From Alphaproteobacteria bacterium (GTDB lineage: Bacteria > Pseudomonadota > Alphaproteobacteria > Caulobacterales > Aquidulcibacteraceae), in the NCBI GenBank assembly GCA_027485915.1, contig JAIXQA010000037.1:1-40843 (forward strand): a stretch of 40,843 nucleotides of DNA. The letters are read 5' to 3'. Shown piece after piece: positions 8,296 through 16,199 of this stretch. Position 1 is the stretch's first letter, and each line of letters begins with the position of its first letter. Below the pieces are notes generated by a model, which ran no database searches, had not been told where the DNA came from, and saw only the letters and a list, made by a program, of their open reading frames with translations. Both the position numbers and the translations under genes were made by a program.

Positions 8296-8499
8296 TTATG
8301 CGGCTTCAGTCACGGCGCGGCGACGTGGCAAACCATTGACCATGTCAGAGCGCACATCGGTACGGCCCGAACGCATGGCTGGCACGAAACCTTCTTCAAC
8401 CAGATCTACGCTCACGTCATAGCCGCGCTCGCGCCAATACTCTTGAATCTTCAGCTTCAAACGTCGTGCGCCGTCGTTCGTGCAAAAATCGCCTTCCAT
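8296..8499 (-). CDS. Small conserved alphaproteobacterial protein of unknown function (67 aa)
   Basis: A 67-residue protein: MEGDFCTNDGARRLKLKI, then EYWRERGYDVSVDLVEEGF, then RSGRTDVRSDMVNGLPRR. It looks like a compact mixed alpha/beta fold and has the feel of a conserved lineage protein, but I cannot assign a function. ATG at 8499 is preceded by GAGGA with a 5-base spacer, preferred over ATG at 8511. It is convergent with gph, the stops being 1 base apart. Its promoter must lie in the long AT-rich gap to the right. Confidence 0.7.
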   Translation of the reverse strand: MEGDFCTNDGARRLKLKIQEYWRERGYDVSVDLVEEGFVPAMRSGRTDVRSDMVNGLPRRRAVTEAA

Positions 8500-9107
8500 T
8501 TTCGTCCTCATTTTTTCTGTTATTGATTGGTTGAGACAAACCCATAATCAGCATCGGTTTGTTTTGGATGGCGGCTTAAACTACACAAACCTGTCACATT
8601 CAAGGCAAAAATCGACGAATTTTGAGTGGCCTTCGAACACCAAAAAATCATCAAATTAGGGCTTGACATCAGATTTTCTCAACATGTCCCAAATTCGCGA
8701 CAAATGGCGGTAGAAAATTGCTTGTTTCTTGTCATCTTCAGAATTTTTTTGGCCAAATTGTCGTAATCCCCCCTGAATCAGCAAGGCCGATTACCTCTAT
8801 TTTTACTAATCATAGGTGCATTGCAATTTTGCATGGAACCGATTGCGGACCCTGATTCAGGCCGAAAAGTCGCTAAAATGAACGTTCACATGGAAAAATC
8901 GGTTATCCTAAGGTCAAGCTTGGACCAAAGAATTGATTCCCATCTGCGTGGATCTGGGGATAGTAAAACTCAATCCGTCGCCCATTTCCGACGATTTTTT
9001 CGCGACGGATCAGACGATGATTGGCACCTCGCCCCCTTGACGTGGTCGCCTCCAAGCTTCATGACGCCGCCTCTCGCACATAAGGCCACATTTAAGGCCT
9101 TGCGGAC
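8500..9107. other. 608-base gene-poor, AT-rich intergenic region
   Basis: No convincing gene is seen. The left part is clearly richer in A and T than the flanking genes and should contain the promoter of the small gene ending at 8499. A TTGACA hexamer at about 8673 is a possible -35 element, without a convincing -10. An open frame from 8821 runs into the tRNA and has no family features. Confidence 0.5.
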
Positions 9108-9182
9108 GGGCGATTAGCTCAGCGGAAGAGCACTGCATTCACACTGCAGGGGTCACTGGTTCAATCCCAGTATCGCCCACCA
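9108..9182 (+). tRNA. tRNA-Val (anticodon CAC)
   Basis: A complete cloverleaf: acceptor stem GGGCGAT/ATCGCCC, D arm GCTC/GAGC, anticodon stem CTGCA/TGCAG enclosing TTCACAC, T arm ACTGG/CCAGT with loop TTCAATC. The anticodon CAC reads GUG valine codons. The 3' CCA is encoded. No duplication of its 3' end (an attachment-site scar) is seen nearby. Confidence 0.95.
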
Positions 9183-9248
9183 TTTTTGAAGCCGATGGCA
9201 TTAAAGCGGTTCAGGTATCAAACACTAGCGATGCCCTTTAAGCAATCG

Positions 9249-9273
9249 GGTGCACTCCGTCAGGAATGCACCG
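9249..9273. repeat. GGTGCA-type intergenic palindrome, copy 1
   Basis: CGGGTGCACTCC followed by GTCA and GGAATGCACCG: inverted arms of about 10 bases with one mismatch. It belongs to a family of short palindromes also found at 9325, 10237, 22188 and 30618, all outside genes. Confidence 0.6.
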
Positions 9274-9324
9274 TCTTCCAACAACGCCTGACTTTATTAT
9301 CGGTGGCAGGGTCTGCGGGAACAA

Positions 9325-9349
9325 GGTACATTCCCAAGGGAATGCCCCC
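9325..9349. repeat. GGTGCA-type intergenic palindrome, copy 2
   Basis: GGTACATTCCC-AA-GGGAATGCCCC: arms CATTCCC/GGGAATG are perfect, with imperfect outer bases. It lies 52 bases after copy 1, downstream of tRNA-Val and upstream of nothing obvious on the plus strand. Confidence 0.55.
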
Positions 9350-9423
9350 TAACAAGCTAGAGTCCTGAATGAGCCGGGCTAGCCCGTTGAACGGAACTTG
9401 GCAAAGATCGCCTGCAATCCAGA

Positions 9424-10074
9424 CTAAGACGAGGTTGGTTTAACTTCCGGCTCGATTACATAGAATCGATCGCGATGGGCATAGACCCACTCACTCAACG
9501 GCCGGTAGAAGGCCGCATCATATCCATCGCCATCGGTCTTGGCTTGCATTAGACTAAACAACTGAGAGGAAAGTATTCCCAATCGCTTTTCGATAATGGC
9601 AACAGGATGCGAGGGACCTTCCGCAACGCTGCTTGTGTTTTCGGCAAGCTTTGCTGCCTCGCAGAAAGCTTCCCAACGCCTATTACGTTCCGTACGGTCC
9701 CGGGGCATAGGACGCGGCCCCAGCAGATCCAAAGCCTCGTCAATAATCTCCGCATAATTCGCCAGTTCAAACCGACGAAGCCCGAGGACGCACTCTTCAG
9801 AAAGCTCACCGTATGAATTGTAGAGCAGCGCTCCAAAGCCTCCGTTGCAAACACTCCCAATTACTTGGGCAACAGCAAAGAGCTCAAGCTGCTCCTGTGT
9901 CATTTTTCTCGCGACCTCACGAGACGTAACCACGTCATCCCATTCCCATTCATAAAGTGCCCCACTGGTGGCGGTATCGAGTATTTCGTACCATTGTTTT
10001 GGGGGCCAGAAGGCGTCATCCCACGTCTTGCTAAAACCGGGCTGTGGTACAGCAGAAAATGTCCAATCCATCAT
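9424..10074 (-). CDS. DMP19/DUF4375-like protein (possible DNA mimic)
   Basis: A 216-residue protein. Its central part (VCNGGFGALLYNSYGE followed by LRRFELANYAEIIDEALDLLG) has the NGGF...N(S)YGE pattern of the DMP19/DUF4375 domain, known from the Neisseria DNA-mimic protein DMP19, which binds a transcription factor in place of DNA. The N-terminal part is rich in Trp (WTF, WDDAFW, WYEILD, YEWEWDD) and acidic residues. Three consecutive ATG codons at 10077, 10074 and 10071 follow GGAG; 10074 or 10071 has the better spacing. It stands alone between palindromic repeats beside tRNA-Val, so acquisition by transfer is plausible. Function here is inferred from the domain only. Confidence 0.65.
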   Translation of the reverse strand: MMDWTFSAVPQPGFSKTWDDAFWPPKQWYEILDTATSGALYEWEWDDVVTSREVARKMTQEQLELFAVAQVIGSVCNGGFGALLYNSYGELSEECVLGLRRFELANYAEIIDEALDLLGPRPMPRDRTERNRRWEAFCEAAKLAENTSSVAEGPSHPVAIIEKRLGILSSQLFSLMQAKTDGDGYDAAFYRPLSEWVYAHRDRFYVIEPEVKPTSS

Positions 10075-10175
10075 CATGGCTCCATCCAAACGGTGCGGCC
10101 CAAGTTAAATCTGAAATAGATTCGCCGCCTACTTCTATCCTTTATTGTTCACCTGCCTGCTTACGTGCACTCGAA

Positions 10176-10220
10176 TAGGCACAAAGCGCGCTTCTGCATA
10201 AATATGCACTTTGCGCGGTA
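10176..10220. repeat. Imperfect long hairpin (CAAAG...TGCATA-AA-TATGCA...CTTTG)
   Basis: An inner perfect dyad TGCATA-AA-TATGCA is flanked by CAAAG on the left and CTTTG on the right, inside the gap between the DMP19-like gene and the DUF900 gene. It might be a terminator remnant or a repeat; no second copy is seen in the window. Confidence 0.35.
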
Positions 10221-10236
10221 GGGTCAGCGCGGTAGA

Positions 10237-10258
10237 GTGCATTCCCACGGGAATGCAC
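10237..10258. repeat. GGTGCA-type intergenic palindrome, copy 3 (perfect arms)
   Basis: GTGCATTCCC-AC-GGGAATGCAC, perfect 10-base arms with a 2-base centre. It is the cleanest member of the family, in the gap upstream of the gene starting at 10387. Confidence 0.65.
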
Positions 10259-10386
10259 CCGACAAAACGCCGCGCCTTCATTTGCGGCCAGCCCCGCTTG
10301 AGGCTGCCCGTGTGCATCGCGAAAAACCCATGCTAATCTCGCCCCATCTGGAGCAAGCTGATTGGGTTTAGGGGTTGAGAGGGCAT

Positions 10387-11763
10387 ATGTCTTTTAATCA
10401 AAAGCGGTTTTCGCTTGGGCTCGTGCTCGCGATGCTGCTGGCTGTGGCGGGATGCGCCAGTGATCCGCTTTTACTTAAAATTGTTGGCGCGCCAGAGGCC
10501 CTCAATCATGGCAAGCTTAATGCTACGATCGACGCGCAGCCCATTTCAGAATTGCCGGGCGGCGGCATGCTTTATGCGACTGATCGTGCGCCAGTTGGGC
10601 AAAACGAAAACGGGTTTTATGGTAGTGGGCGCAGCCAAGCCCTACGGGTTGGCTTGGCTAAACTCGAAGTGGGCGATAGTGACCTTACTTGGGAGAAGGC
10701 GCGCGAAATTTCCATCCTGAAGAATAAGGCAGCCCATTATCCTTTGCGCGTCACTGGCGTGGAAGAATTTGGGGCCCTAGACCCGCGCGCGCCCTTAACG
10801 GAGGATGGTATGCCCGATGTAGCGGGCGTGGCGCGGGCCCGTTTTGCCGAAGCTATCAATCAACGTCTAGCCCAATCGGGTCAGAAGGATGTCTTCATTT
10901 ATGTGCATGGCTATAAGGTCGTGTTTGAAAATCCTGTGCTGGTGAGTTCTGAGCTGTGGCATTTTTTGGGCTATGAGGGGGCATTTATTGCCTTTTCGTG
11001 GCCTTCGACGCCGCGGAGCACGGCCTATTTTGGCGATATTGACGCCGCAGCCGGCATGGCGCGCAATCTGCGCGAGTTGATCGAATTTGTCGAAACCTCC
11101 ACCAATGCCGAACGCATCCATATTCTAGGCTATAGCGCGGGTACCCGCATGGTCGCCCGCGCGATGGAGCAAATCTCGCTAATCAATCGGGGGCGTGAAG
11201 CCGATCCAAAACGCCTTGGCCACAAGCTGGAAAATGTGATGCTGGTGAGTAGCGACATCGACCGCGATGTATTTGCGGCCTATCTGGCAGATGGTATCTT
11301 GGGCGCGCAGCAGCATCTGATCATTTATGGATCGCAACGTGACCATGCCCTGCAGATTTCCAGTGTCGTTACCGGTCACAAAAGGCTCGGCTCCATGATG
11401 ACGTTACGTGAGCTCACCCCGGCCTTTCGGCGCTTGCTGATCGAGAATAAGGACCGGATTTCCTATATAAATGTGTCCAACGCCGAAGATATCGCACTGG
11501 ATCACGGGCACGGCTATTTCCGTTCCAGCCCTTGGGTGAGTGGCGATATTTTAATGAAGCTCGCCTATCGGCTGCCGCCCGAGGAAAGAGGCTTGGTGCG
11601 CGATCCCACAACTGGGATTTTGTCCTTCCCGCCAGACTATTTGCAACGCATGGCCGCCATCCAATCGGTGGCCTTTGCCGCCCAATGCGCCCCCCCATCT
11701 GTAGCGAGACCTCTTGCCCCGCACTGTAAAACAAAACCGCTGCCTACGCCGCCTAAGAATTGA
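10387..11763 (+). CDS. DUF900 alpha/beta-hydrolase lipoprotein
   Basis: A 458-residue predicted lipoprotein. Residues 1-25 form a type II signal with lipobox LAVAGC. A catalytic-type alpha/beta-hydrolase core follows: VFIYVHGYKVVFENP (oxyanion segment), FIAFSWPSTPRSTAYFGDIDAA, and the nucleophile elbow ILGYSAGTRMVARA (GYSAG). This arrangement is typical of DUF900 proteins, predicted esterases or lipases exported to the envelope. A late HGHGYF segment may hold the catalytic His. The ATG at 10387 follows GAGAGGG closely; TTG at 10375 is unlikely. The next gene is convergent, about 50 bases away. The substrate is unknown. Confidence 0.85.
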   Translation: MSFNQKRFSLGLVLAMLLAVAGCASDPLLLKIVGAPEALNHGKLNATIDAQPISELPGGGMLYATDRAPVGQNENGFYGSGRSQALRVGLAKLEVGDSDLTWEKAREISILKNKAAHYPLRVTGVEEFGALDPRAPLTEDGMPDVAGVARARFAEAINQRLAQSGQKDVFIYVHGYKVVFENPVLVSSELWHFLGYEGAFIAFSWPSTPRSTAYFGDIDAAAGMARNLRELIEFVETSTNAERIHILGYSAGTRMVARAMEQISLINRGREADPKRLGHKLENVMLVSSDIDRDVFAAYLADGILGAQQHLIIYGSQRDHALQISSVVTGHKRLGSMMTLRELTPAFRRLLIENKDRISYINVSNAEDIALDHGHGYFRSSPWVSGDILMKLAYRLPPEERGLVRDPTTGILSFPPDYLQRMAAIQSVAFAAQCAPPSVARPLAPHCKTKPLPTPPKN

Positions 11764-11812
11764 GATCAAAGGTGCTGGTTCGGCAGCTAGCGGCTTCATC
11801 AAGGCCCTGCCC

Positions 11813-12736
11813 CTAGCCCCGCAAAAACGCCAGCAACGGACCAAGGCTCGCCGCCGCATCTTCCTCATGCGGCACATGGCCGAGCGTGTTGAATGTCACC
11901 AAAGACGCATGGGGTAGAGCTTTCAGATAGTCTTGCGCATTGGCCACGGGGATCAGAGCATCCTTTTGGCCCCAGAGCAGCAACACGGGCTGGGTGATTA
12001 AGGGCAGGATCGGACGGGGGTCGATAAGGACCGTCTGCTGCATGCGGGCAAGTAGGGCTGCCCGGCTGCCCGGTGCGAGTGTCAGGTCATAATAGCGGTC
12101 AAAAACGGCCTGCGACAGGCGGGTGGGGTCGCCATAGGCAGCTTCAATATTGGGTCGATAGAGCGCTTTGGGCAGGACAAAAGTCATGACCGATAACAGA
12201 GCGGGCACCTCGGCCTTCTGGCCATAGGCAAAGCCGGGGCTGGCAAAACCATCCGGCGAGATCAGCACAAGCTTGGTGACCCGATCTGGATGCTTGGCTG
12301 CAAACGTCCAAGCAAGCCTGCCGCCGAGCGAATTGCCAATCAAGACAGCCGATTGAATGCCAAGTTTATCCATGAGTTGAAGGATGAGGGTGTGGGTGCG
12401 CGCGTCGGTATAAATCCCCGTCGGATCAGCCTCCGATAGGCCAGCGCCGGGCAAATCAAAGCGCACAACCCGATAATCACGCTCGAGCGCCGTGGCCCAG
12501 CCATCCCACGTCTGCAAACTAGAGCCAAAACCATGCAGAAGGATAAGGGTTGGGGCAGACTTAGGCCCTGTGTCGCGAATGTGGAGGCGAAAGCCGCCGA
12601 GATCGATGAGGTCAGTCGGGCTACTTAAATAGCGCGCCGCAAGTTCTGCCCGCGAACGATCGGGTGTCCAGAGCCAAAAGACCAGCCCCGCAAGCGCGAT
12701 CATGAAGGCTAAGCCCAGTGCTTTCCCTATTTTCAT
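11813..12736 (-). CDS. Alpha/beta hydrolase with N-terminal membrane anchor
   Basis: A 307-residue alpha/beta-hydrolase fold protein. One hydrophobic helix at residues 5-24 (ALGLAFMIALAGLVFWLW) anchors it or acts as an uncleaved signal. Core motifs: LILLHGFGSSLQTWDGW (oxyanion hole), FDLPGAGLS, nucleophile elbow IGNSLGGRLAW, acid LLWGQKDALIP and His in LGHVPHEED. This is close to the general esterase/haloalkane dehalogenase-like class, so substrate cannot be set. ATG at 12736 follows AAGGGG with a 6-base spacer. Convergent with the DUF900 gene. Confidence 0.85.
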   Translation of the reverse strand: MKIGKALGLAFMIALAGLVFWLWTPDRSRAELAARYLSSPTDLIDLGGFRLHIRDTGPKSAPTLILLHGFGSSLQTWDGWATALERDYRVVRFDLPGAGLSEADPTGIYTDARTHTLILQLMDKLGIQSAVLIGNSLGGRLAWTFAAKHPDRVTKLVLISPDGFASPGFAYGQKAEVPALLSVMTFVLPKALYRPNIEAAYGDPTRLSQAVFDRYYDLTLAPGSRAALLARMQQTVLIDPRPILPLITQPVLLLWGQKDALIPVANAQDYLKALPHASLVTFNTLGHVPHEEDAAASLGPLLAFLRG

Positions 12737-12944
12737 TTGATGCCCCTTCGCGCCGCGCAACCAATACAAGGCTAGGCCAATGGCAGACGGTGGCAAGAGG
12801 GCAGAAGCGGCCTTGGCCGAAACCGCATCCTTAGATAAAATCCCAGATCAAGTCTTGCCGCTAAAATGCCACGTTTGCTGACAAGACTTCGTCTTCTTGG
12901 CATAAGCTCAATGGACGTAAACAGACGCAAGAAAGGTCGGTGAC

Positions 12945-13241
12945 ATGAAGGGGATGATTATCGGCCTTGCCTTATCAACCGGTGCCTGCGTGTCACCCTC
13001 CGGCCTCTATGGCACTGTGCCCAATCCCGAGGATGCTAATTATAGCTCGCCCAATTGCCGCGCCATTCGTGCTATGGCCACAGAACATGAGTTTAGATCG
13101 TCCTCGCGGACTGGTTTGGCGTTGGCGGCTGAAAGTTCACGCAAAAAGCTCAAGGAATTGCCCTCTGCCAGTGGGGCGGCGGCCCATCACGAGCGTGGCC
13201 CAATGCTTGCCGGAGGCGTGCGCGCCTTATGCACTTCCTAG
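12945..13241 (+). CDS. Small putative lipoprotein (98 aa)
   Basis: A 98-residue protein whose first 15 residues (MKGMIIGLALSTGAC) look like a short lipoprotein signal with lipobox STGAC. The mature part has a second Cys (SSPNCRAIRAMATEHEF) and a Cys close to the C-terminus. AAAGG and GGTG occur a few bases before the ATG. I do not recognise the family. The C-terminal half is Ser/Ala-rich and could reflect a frameshifted former longer hydrophobic segment, but this cannot be shown from one sequence. Confidence 0.5.
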   Translation: MKGMIIGLALSTGACVSPSGLYGTVPNPEDANYSSPNCRAIRAMATEHEFRSSSRTGLALAAESSRKKLKELPSASGAAAHHERGPMLAGGVRALCTS

Positions 13242-13262
13242 GGGATTAGGTCCCACACCGCT

Positions 13263-13772
13263 CTAAGATTTCGGCTTGCGTCGCCAGTCCCACGGTGCCT
13301 CGAAACTGCCCGTCCACATGCCTGCCCCACTGGCCTTAGCTTCGGCTTCATAAGGTCGATAGGCCTTGGAATAGCGCAAGAAGGCAAGCGCATGGCCATT
13401 GCGTACCATCCATGCTTGCAAATCTTCCCCTGCCAAAGAACAACGCGCTACAAGGCGGCCATAGCGGTCTTTGCCGGTCGGTTGGCACGAGACAGGCCGC
13501 GAACCCACCTTATCTGCCAAGGCAAAGGCAGCACGCTGGCCACAGCGATAGCCATTACCGGCCGCGTCCAAACAAATTTGCGCCGATTCTGGTGCATCAA
13601 TCCCAAACAGGCGAATACGCTCGCCTCGGACTTCCAATGTATCCCCATCAATGACCGAGGCCCGGCCCTGTACGGCCCCTGTTGAGGCGGTCGCAGCAAC
13701 CGACACAACCAGCGCAATCAGGCCGCCAAACCCGGCTAGACTTAAAATATTTTTAATTGTAAATTGATTCAT
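13263..13772 (-). CDS. Secreted SNase-like (thermonuclease-fold) nuclease
   Basis: A 169-residue protein with an N-terminal signal (hydrophobic segment about residues 8-30, SLAGFGGLIALVVSVAATAS) and a staphylococcal nuclease-like OB fold: ASVIDGDTLEVRGERIRLFGIDAPES carries the Asp and Arg of the active site, GKDRYGRLVARC carries the second Arg, and AYRPYEAEAKASGAGMW closes the fold. Four Cys suggest disulfides (ICLDAAGNGYRCGQ, PVSCQP, ARCSL). ATG at 13772 gives a good signal; ATG at 13793 is possible and would overlap the divergent gene start. Paired with a Cys-rich exported protein. Confidence 0.8.
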   Translation of the reverse strand: MNQFTIKNILSLAGFGGLIALVVSVAATASTGAVQGRASVIDGDTLEVRGERIRLFGIDAPESAQICLDAAGNGYRCGQRAAFALADKVGSRPVSCQPTGKDRYGRLVARCSLAGEDLQAWMVRNGHALAFLRYSKAYRPYEAEAKASGAGMWTGSFEAPWDWRRKPKS

Positions 13773-13791
13773 ATTAACTTTAGGTAATAAC

Positions 13792-14067
13792 ATGAACACC
13801 GCACACTACAAGACTTATATCGCTGCCCTCATCATGGTTTGCGTGCCAATTCAACTCAATTCATCGCCAGTGTCGGGCCCATCCTGGCTCACACCTGCCG
13901 ACGCCATTTATGCCTCAGAATATCAAGTCGGGCGGTGTAGTGGCTGTGGTTGTCGCGGTGGTCCGGGCTGGCGATCCAAGCGCACAGGGCAATGTGTGGG
14001 CTGGAAGAACCTCTATCGCGAATGCGGCAACCCACCTAGCCCGGCGCGTTGCACCAAGGAAAACTGA
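13792..14067 (+). CDS. Small Cys-rich exported protein (91 aa)
   Basis: A 91-residue protein with a signal-like hydrophobic stretch (YIAALIMVCVPIQL) and a mature domain containing seven Cys in a compact pattern: CSGCGCRGGPGWR, GQCVGWKNLYRECG, ARCTKEN. I recall similar small GCGCxGGPG(Y/W)R proteins next to SNase-like genes in alphaproteobacteria, although no search was made. Its ATG at 13792 overlaps base by base the alternative divergent nuclease start (CATG). Role unknown; an extracellular partner or inhibitor of the nuclease is conceivable. Confidence 0.65.
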   Translation: MNTAHYKTYIAALIMVCVPIQLNSSPVSGPSWLTPADAIYASEYQVGRCSGCGCRGGPGWRSKRTGQCVGWKNLYRECGNPPSPARCTKEN

Positions 14068-14081
14068 GGCCCTTGGATGGC

Positions 14082-14759
14082 TTAGCTGTCGAAGCCAACA
14101 AAAGTTGTCGCTTCAGCTACGCTTTTGCGTTCTGAAACAACCGCATTGGCAGGGAAGCTCTCATCAGGCCAGCCCAAAGCGATAGACTTCATGATAACCT
14201 GATCGTCGGCGATGCCAGCATGCTCGCGCACAACAGGCGACTGCATAATACCTTGGCTGTTGATGACAGTGCCTAAGCCCCGCGACCACGCAGCATGGAC
14301 CAAAGCGGTAGCCACAGCCCCACAGTCAAAGGGGGTATCATCACTGCCATCGAGGACCTTGTCATAGGTGATGATGATGCAAACAGGCGCGTCAAACTGG
14401 CGGAACCCGCGAAGCACCCAGTCCTGGCGCATTGCTTGATCGTCACGAGCAATGCCCATGGCCGCAAACAATTGCTTGGCTACTCCAACTTGGCGATCGC
14501 GGTGTACGCCCGCGAAAGCCTGCCCAATGCGGAATTCGCGCGAGTGCGGCACACCGGCCAGATTGCGCTCTGTATTACCGGCACGAATACGGTCGAGCGG
14601 TTCGCCTGTCAGCACATAGAAGTTCCAAGGCTGGGTATTCATCGACGATGGTGCCCGCATGGCCAAGGCCAAAATCTCTTCAATCAGAGCCCTTGGCACT
14701 GGGTCAGGTTTGTAGCCCCGAATACTGCGGCGACCCAAAACGACTTCGTCAAATTCCAT
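14082..14759 (-). CDS. Nitroreductase-family FMN oxidoreductase
   Basis: A 225-residue nitroreductase. FMN-binding features are the N-terminal RRSIRGYKPDPV and APSSMNTQPWNFYVL, and the C-terminal half holds the GLGTVINSQGIM segment and IALGWPDESFPANAV. Such dimers reduce nitroaromatics, quinones or similar acceptors using NAD(P)H. The gene is convergent with the Cys-rich gene (14 bases between stops) and is preceded by a terminator for the acyl-CoA dehydrogenase gene, so it is its own unit. Confidence 0.88.
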   Translation of the reverse strand: MEFDEVVLGRRSIRGYKPDPVPRALIEEILALAMRAPSSMNTQPWNFYVLTGEPLDRIRAGNTERNLAGVPHSREFRIGQAFAGVHRDRQVGVAKQLFAAMGIARDDQAMRQDWVLRGFRQFDAPVCIIITYDKVLDGSDDTPFDCGAVATALVHAAWSRGLGTVINSQGIMQSPVVREHAGIADDQVIMKSIALGWPDESFPANAVVSERKSVAEATTFVGFDS

Positions 14760-14814
14760 CTTCGTCCCCTATGCAGACCCAAAACGTGTCGCTGCGCCAC
14801 GCCATGGGAAGCAA

Positions 14815-14841
14815 AAAGGCCAACCCGATAGGCTGGCCTTT
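14815..14841 (-). terminator. Rho-independent terminator after the acyl-CoA dehydrogenase gene
   Basis: Read on the minus strand, an 8-bp stem AAAGGCCA/TGGCCTTT with an 11-base loop is followed by more T residues. It lies 30 bases past the stop of the gene ending at 14873. Confidence 0.75.
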
Positions 14842-14872
14842 CCCGTTTGTTTTGGAAAATCGCTCCGGCCGA

Positions 14873-16027
14873 TTAGGCCGCGGCCTTGTCCCCAAGCGTC
14901 ATGGCGGCATAGCGCTTCAAATGCCAATCGGCGCTGCCGGCTTGGGTGTCGATCATGGTCAAGCGCTTGAAATAATGGCCAATGGCCAATTCGTCTGTCA
15001 TGCCCATACCGCCAAAGATTTGGATGGCGTTTTGGCCGACAAAGCGACCACCGCGGCCGATTTGGGTCTTAGCCCCAGCACAAGCCTTCGCCCGCTCCAA
15101 CACGTCATCTTCCCCGCAACGGATCGCCGCGAGATAGGCCATAGAGGTTGACTGCTCTGTCCACATGAACATGTCGACCATACGGTGCTGCAGGACTTGG
15201 AACGAGCCAATCGCGACGCCAAATTGCTTGCGCTGACGGGCATAGTCGACCGTCATCGCGTGGGCGACGCGCATGCATCCGACAGCTTCGGCGCACAAGG
15301 CAGCGATCACATTGTCCTGCGTCTCTTCCAAGGCTGGCAAAATGCCATCGACAGGGCCGATGACAGCTTCTGCACCGACCGAGACATTTTCCAAATAAAC
15401 GTCACTGGCGCGCAGGCCATCAACGGTTGGATAATCCTTGGTAGAGACGCCAGCGGCGGTCTTGGACACCAAGAAAGCGGTCAAACCAGCCCGCTCACGC
15501 TGGCTGCCAGCAGTACGCGCGATCACAATCAATGTATCCGCTTGTGGGCCGCCAATGACGACCGATTTATGGCCGTTCAAAATATAGCCTGAGCCGTCCT
15601 TTTTCGCGGAGGTCGATACATCGGCTAGATCATAGCGGCTCTTAGGCTCATTGGTGGCAAGGGCGTAAATCCCTTCACCCGTGGTGATGCGACCACCATG
15701 TTCTTCTTGCTGAGCGGCAGAGCCTGCCAAACGCAAGAGATTGCCACTGGCGACAACGGATGGGATGAAAGGCTCAACCACTAAGCTTTTGCCGAACTCT
15801 TCCATGATAACAAGTGTATCGATTGCACCGCCGCCAAGGCCACCCATGGCCTCTGGCAAGGGTGCCATCATCAGACCCATCTCTGCCATTTCAGCCCAGA
15901 TCTCTGGCCGCCAGCCCAGATCGGAATGAATCGCCTTGCGACGCGTGTCGAAATCATACTTTTGCTGGACGAGCTTTGCGATCGAGTCCCGCAGCATGTT
16001 CTGTTCGTCGGTAAAATTGAAATCCAT
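14873..16027 (-). CDS. Acyl-CoA dehydrogenase family protein
   Basis: A 384-residue flavoprotein with the full acyl-CoA dehydrogenase layout: helical N-domain (FNFTDEQNMLRDSIAKLVQQ), GLGGGAIDTLVIMEEFG, middle beta domain with GYILNGHKSVVIGGPQADTL, and C-domain with YARQRKQFGVAIGSFQVLQHRMVDMF and IQIFGGMGMTDE. It resembles proteins annotated as the small subunit of pimeloyl-CoA dehydrogenase. The usual catalytic Glu position near the C-domain is not obvious by eye, so activity might need a partner subunit, which is not next to it. It oxidises an acyl-CoA and passes electrons to ETF. Confidence 0.88.
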   Translation of the reverse strand: MDFNFTDEQNMLRDSIAKLVQQKYDFDTRRKAIHSDLGWRPEIWAEMAEMGLMMAPLPEAMGGLGGGAIDTLVIMEEFGKSLVVEPFIPSVVASGNLLRLAGSAAQQEEHGGRITTGEGIYALATNEPKSRYDLADVSTSAKKDGSGYILNGHKSVVIGGPQADTLIVIARTAGSQRERAGLTAFLVSKTAAGVSTKDYPTVDGLRASDVYLENVSVGAEAVIGPVDGILPALEETQDNVIAALCAEAVGCMRVAHAMTVDYARQRKQFGVAIGSFQVLQHRMVDMFMWTEQSTSMAYLAAIRCGEDDVLERAKACAGAKTQIGRGGRFVGQNAIQIFGGMGMTDELAIGHYFKRLTMIDTQAGSADWHLKRYAAMTLGDKAAA

Positions 16028-16149
16028 GTGGACGTTCCCTGAGTTCGTGCCTGTTCAGGCTCTGCATTATGGATGAATTGATAGCGCGTTTAGCGTACGA
16101 TGCTAGGGGGGAGAGGCCGTTTAATTCAGACGATTACACATCAGAACGC

Positions 16150-16182
16150 AAACAAGCCCGCGTTTCGGCGGGCCTGTTCTTT
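16150..16182 (-). terminator. Probable terminator after valS
   Basis: A GC-rich stem GCCCGC/GCGGGC with loop GTTTCG, extended by AACA/TGTT arms, lies about 20 bases past the valS stop. On the minus strand it is followed by a modest T-rich run (TTGTTTG). Confidence 0.6.
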
Positions 16183-16199
16183 TGGCTGGCGAGGCGAGC

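Noticed and set aside
8821-9117. Open frame of 98 codons before tRNA-Val
   Set aside because: It runs into the tRNA gene, has no convincing Shine-Dalgarno and no family features.
9108-10074. Integrated element using tRNA-Val as attachment site
   Set aside because: No integrase and no duplicated tRNA 3' end were seen.
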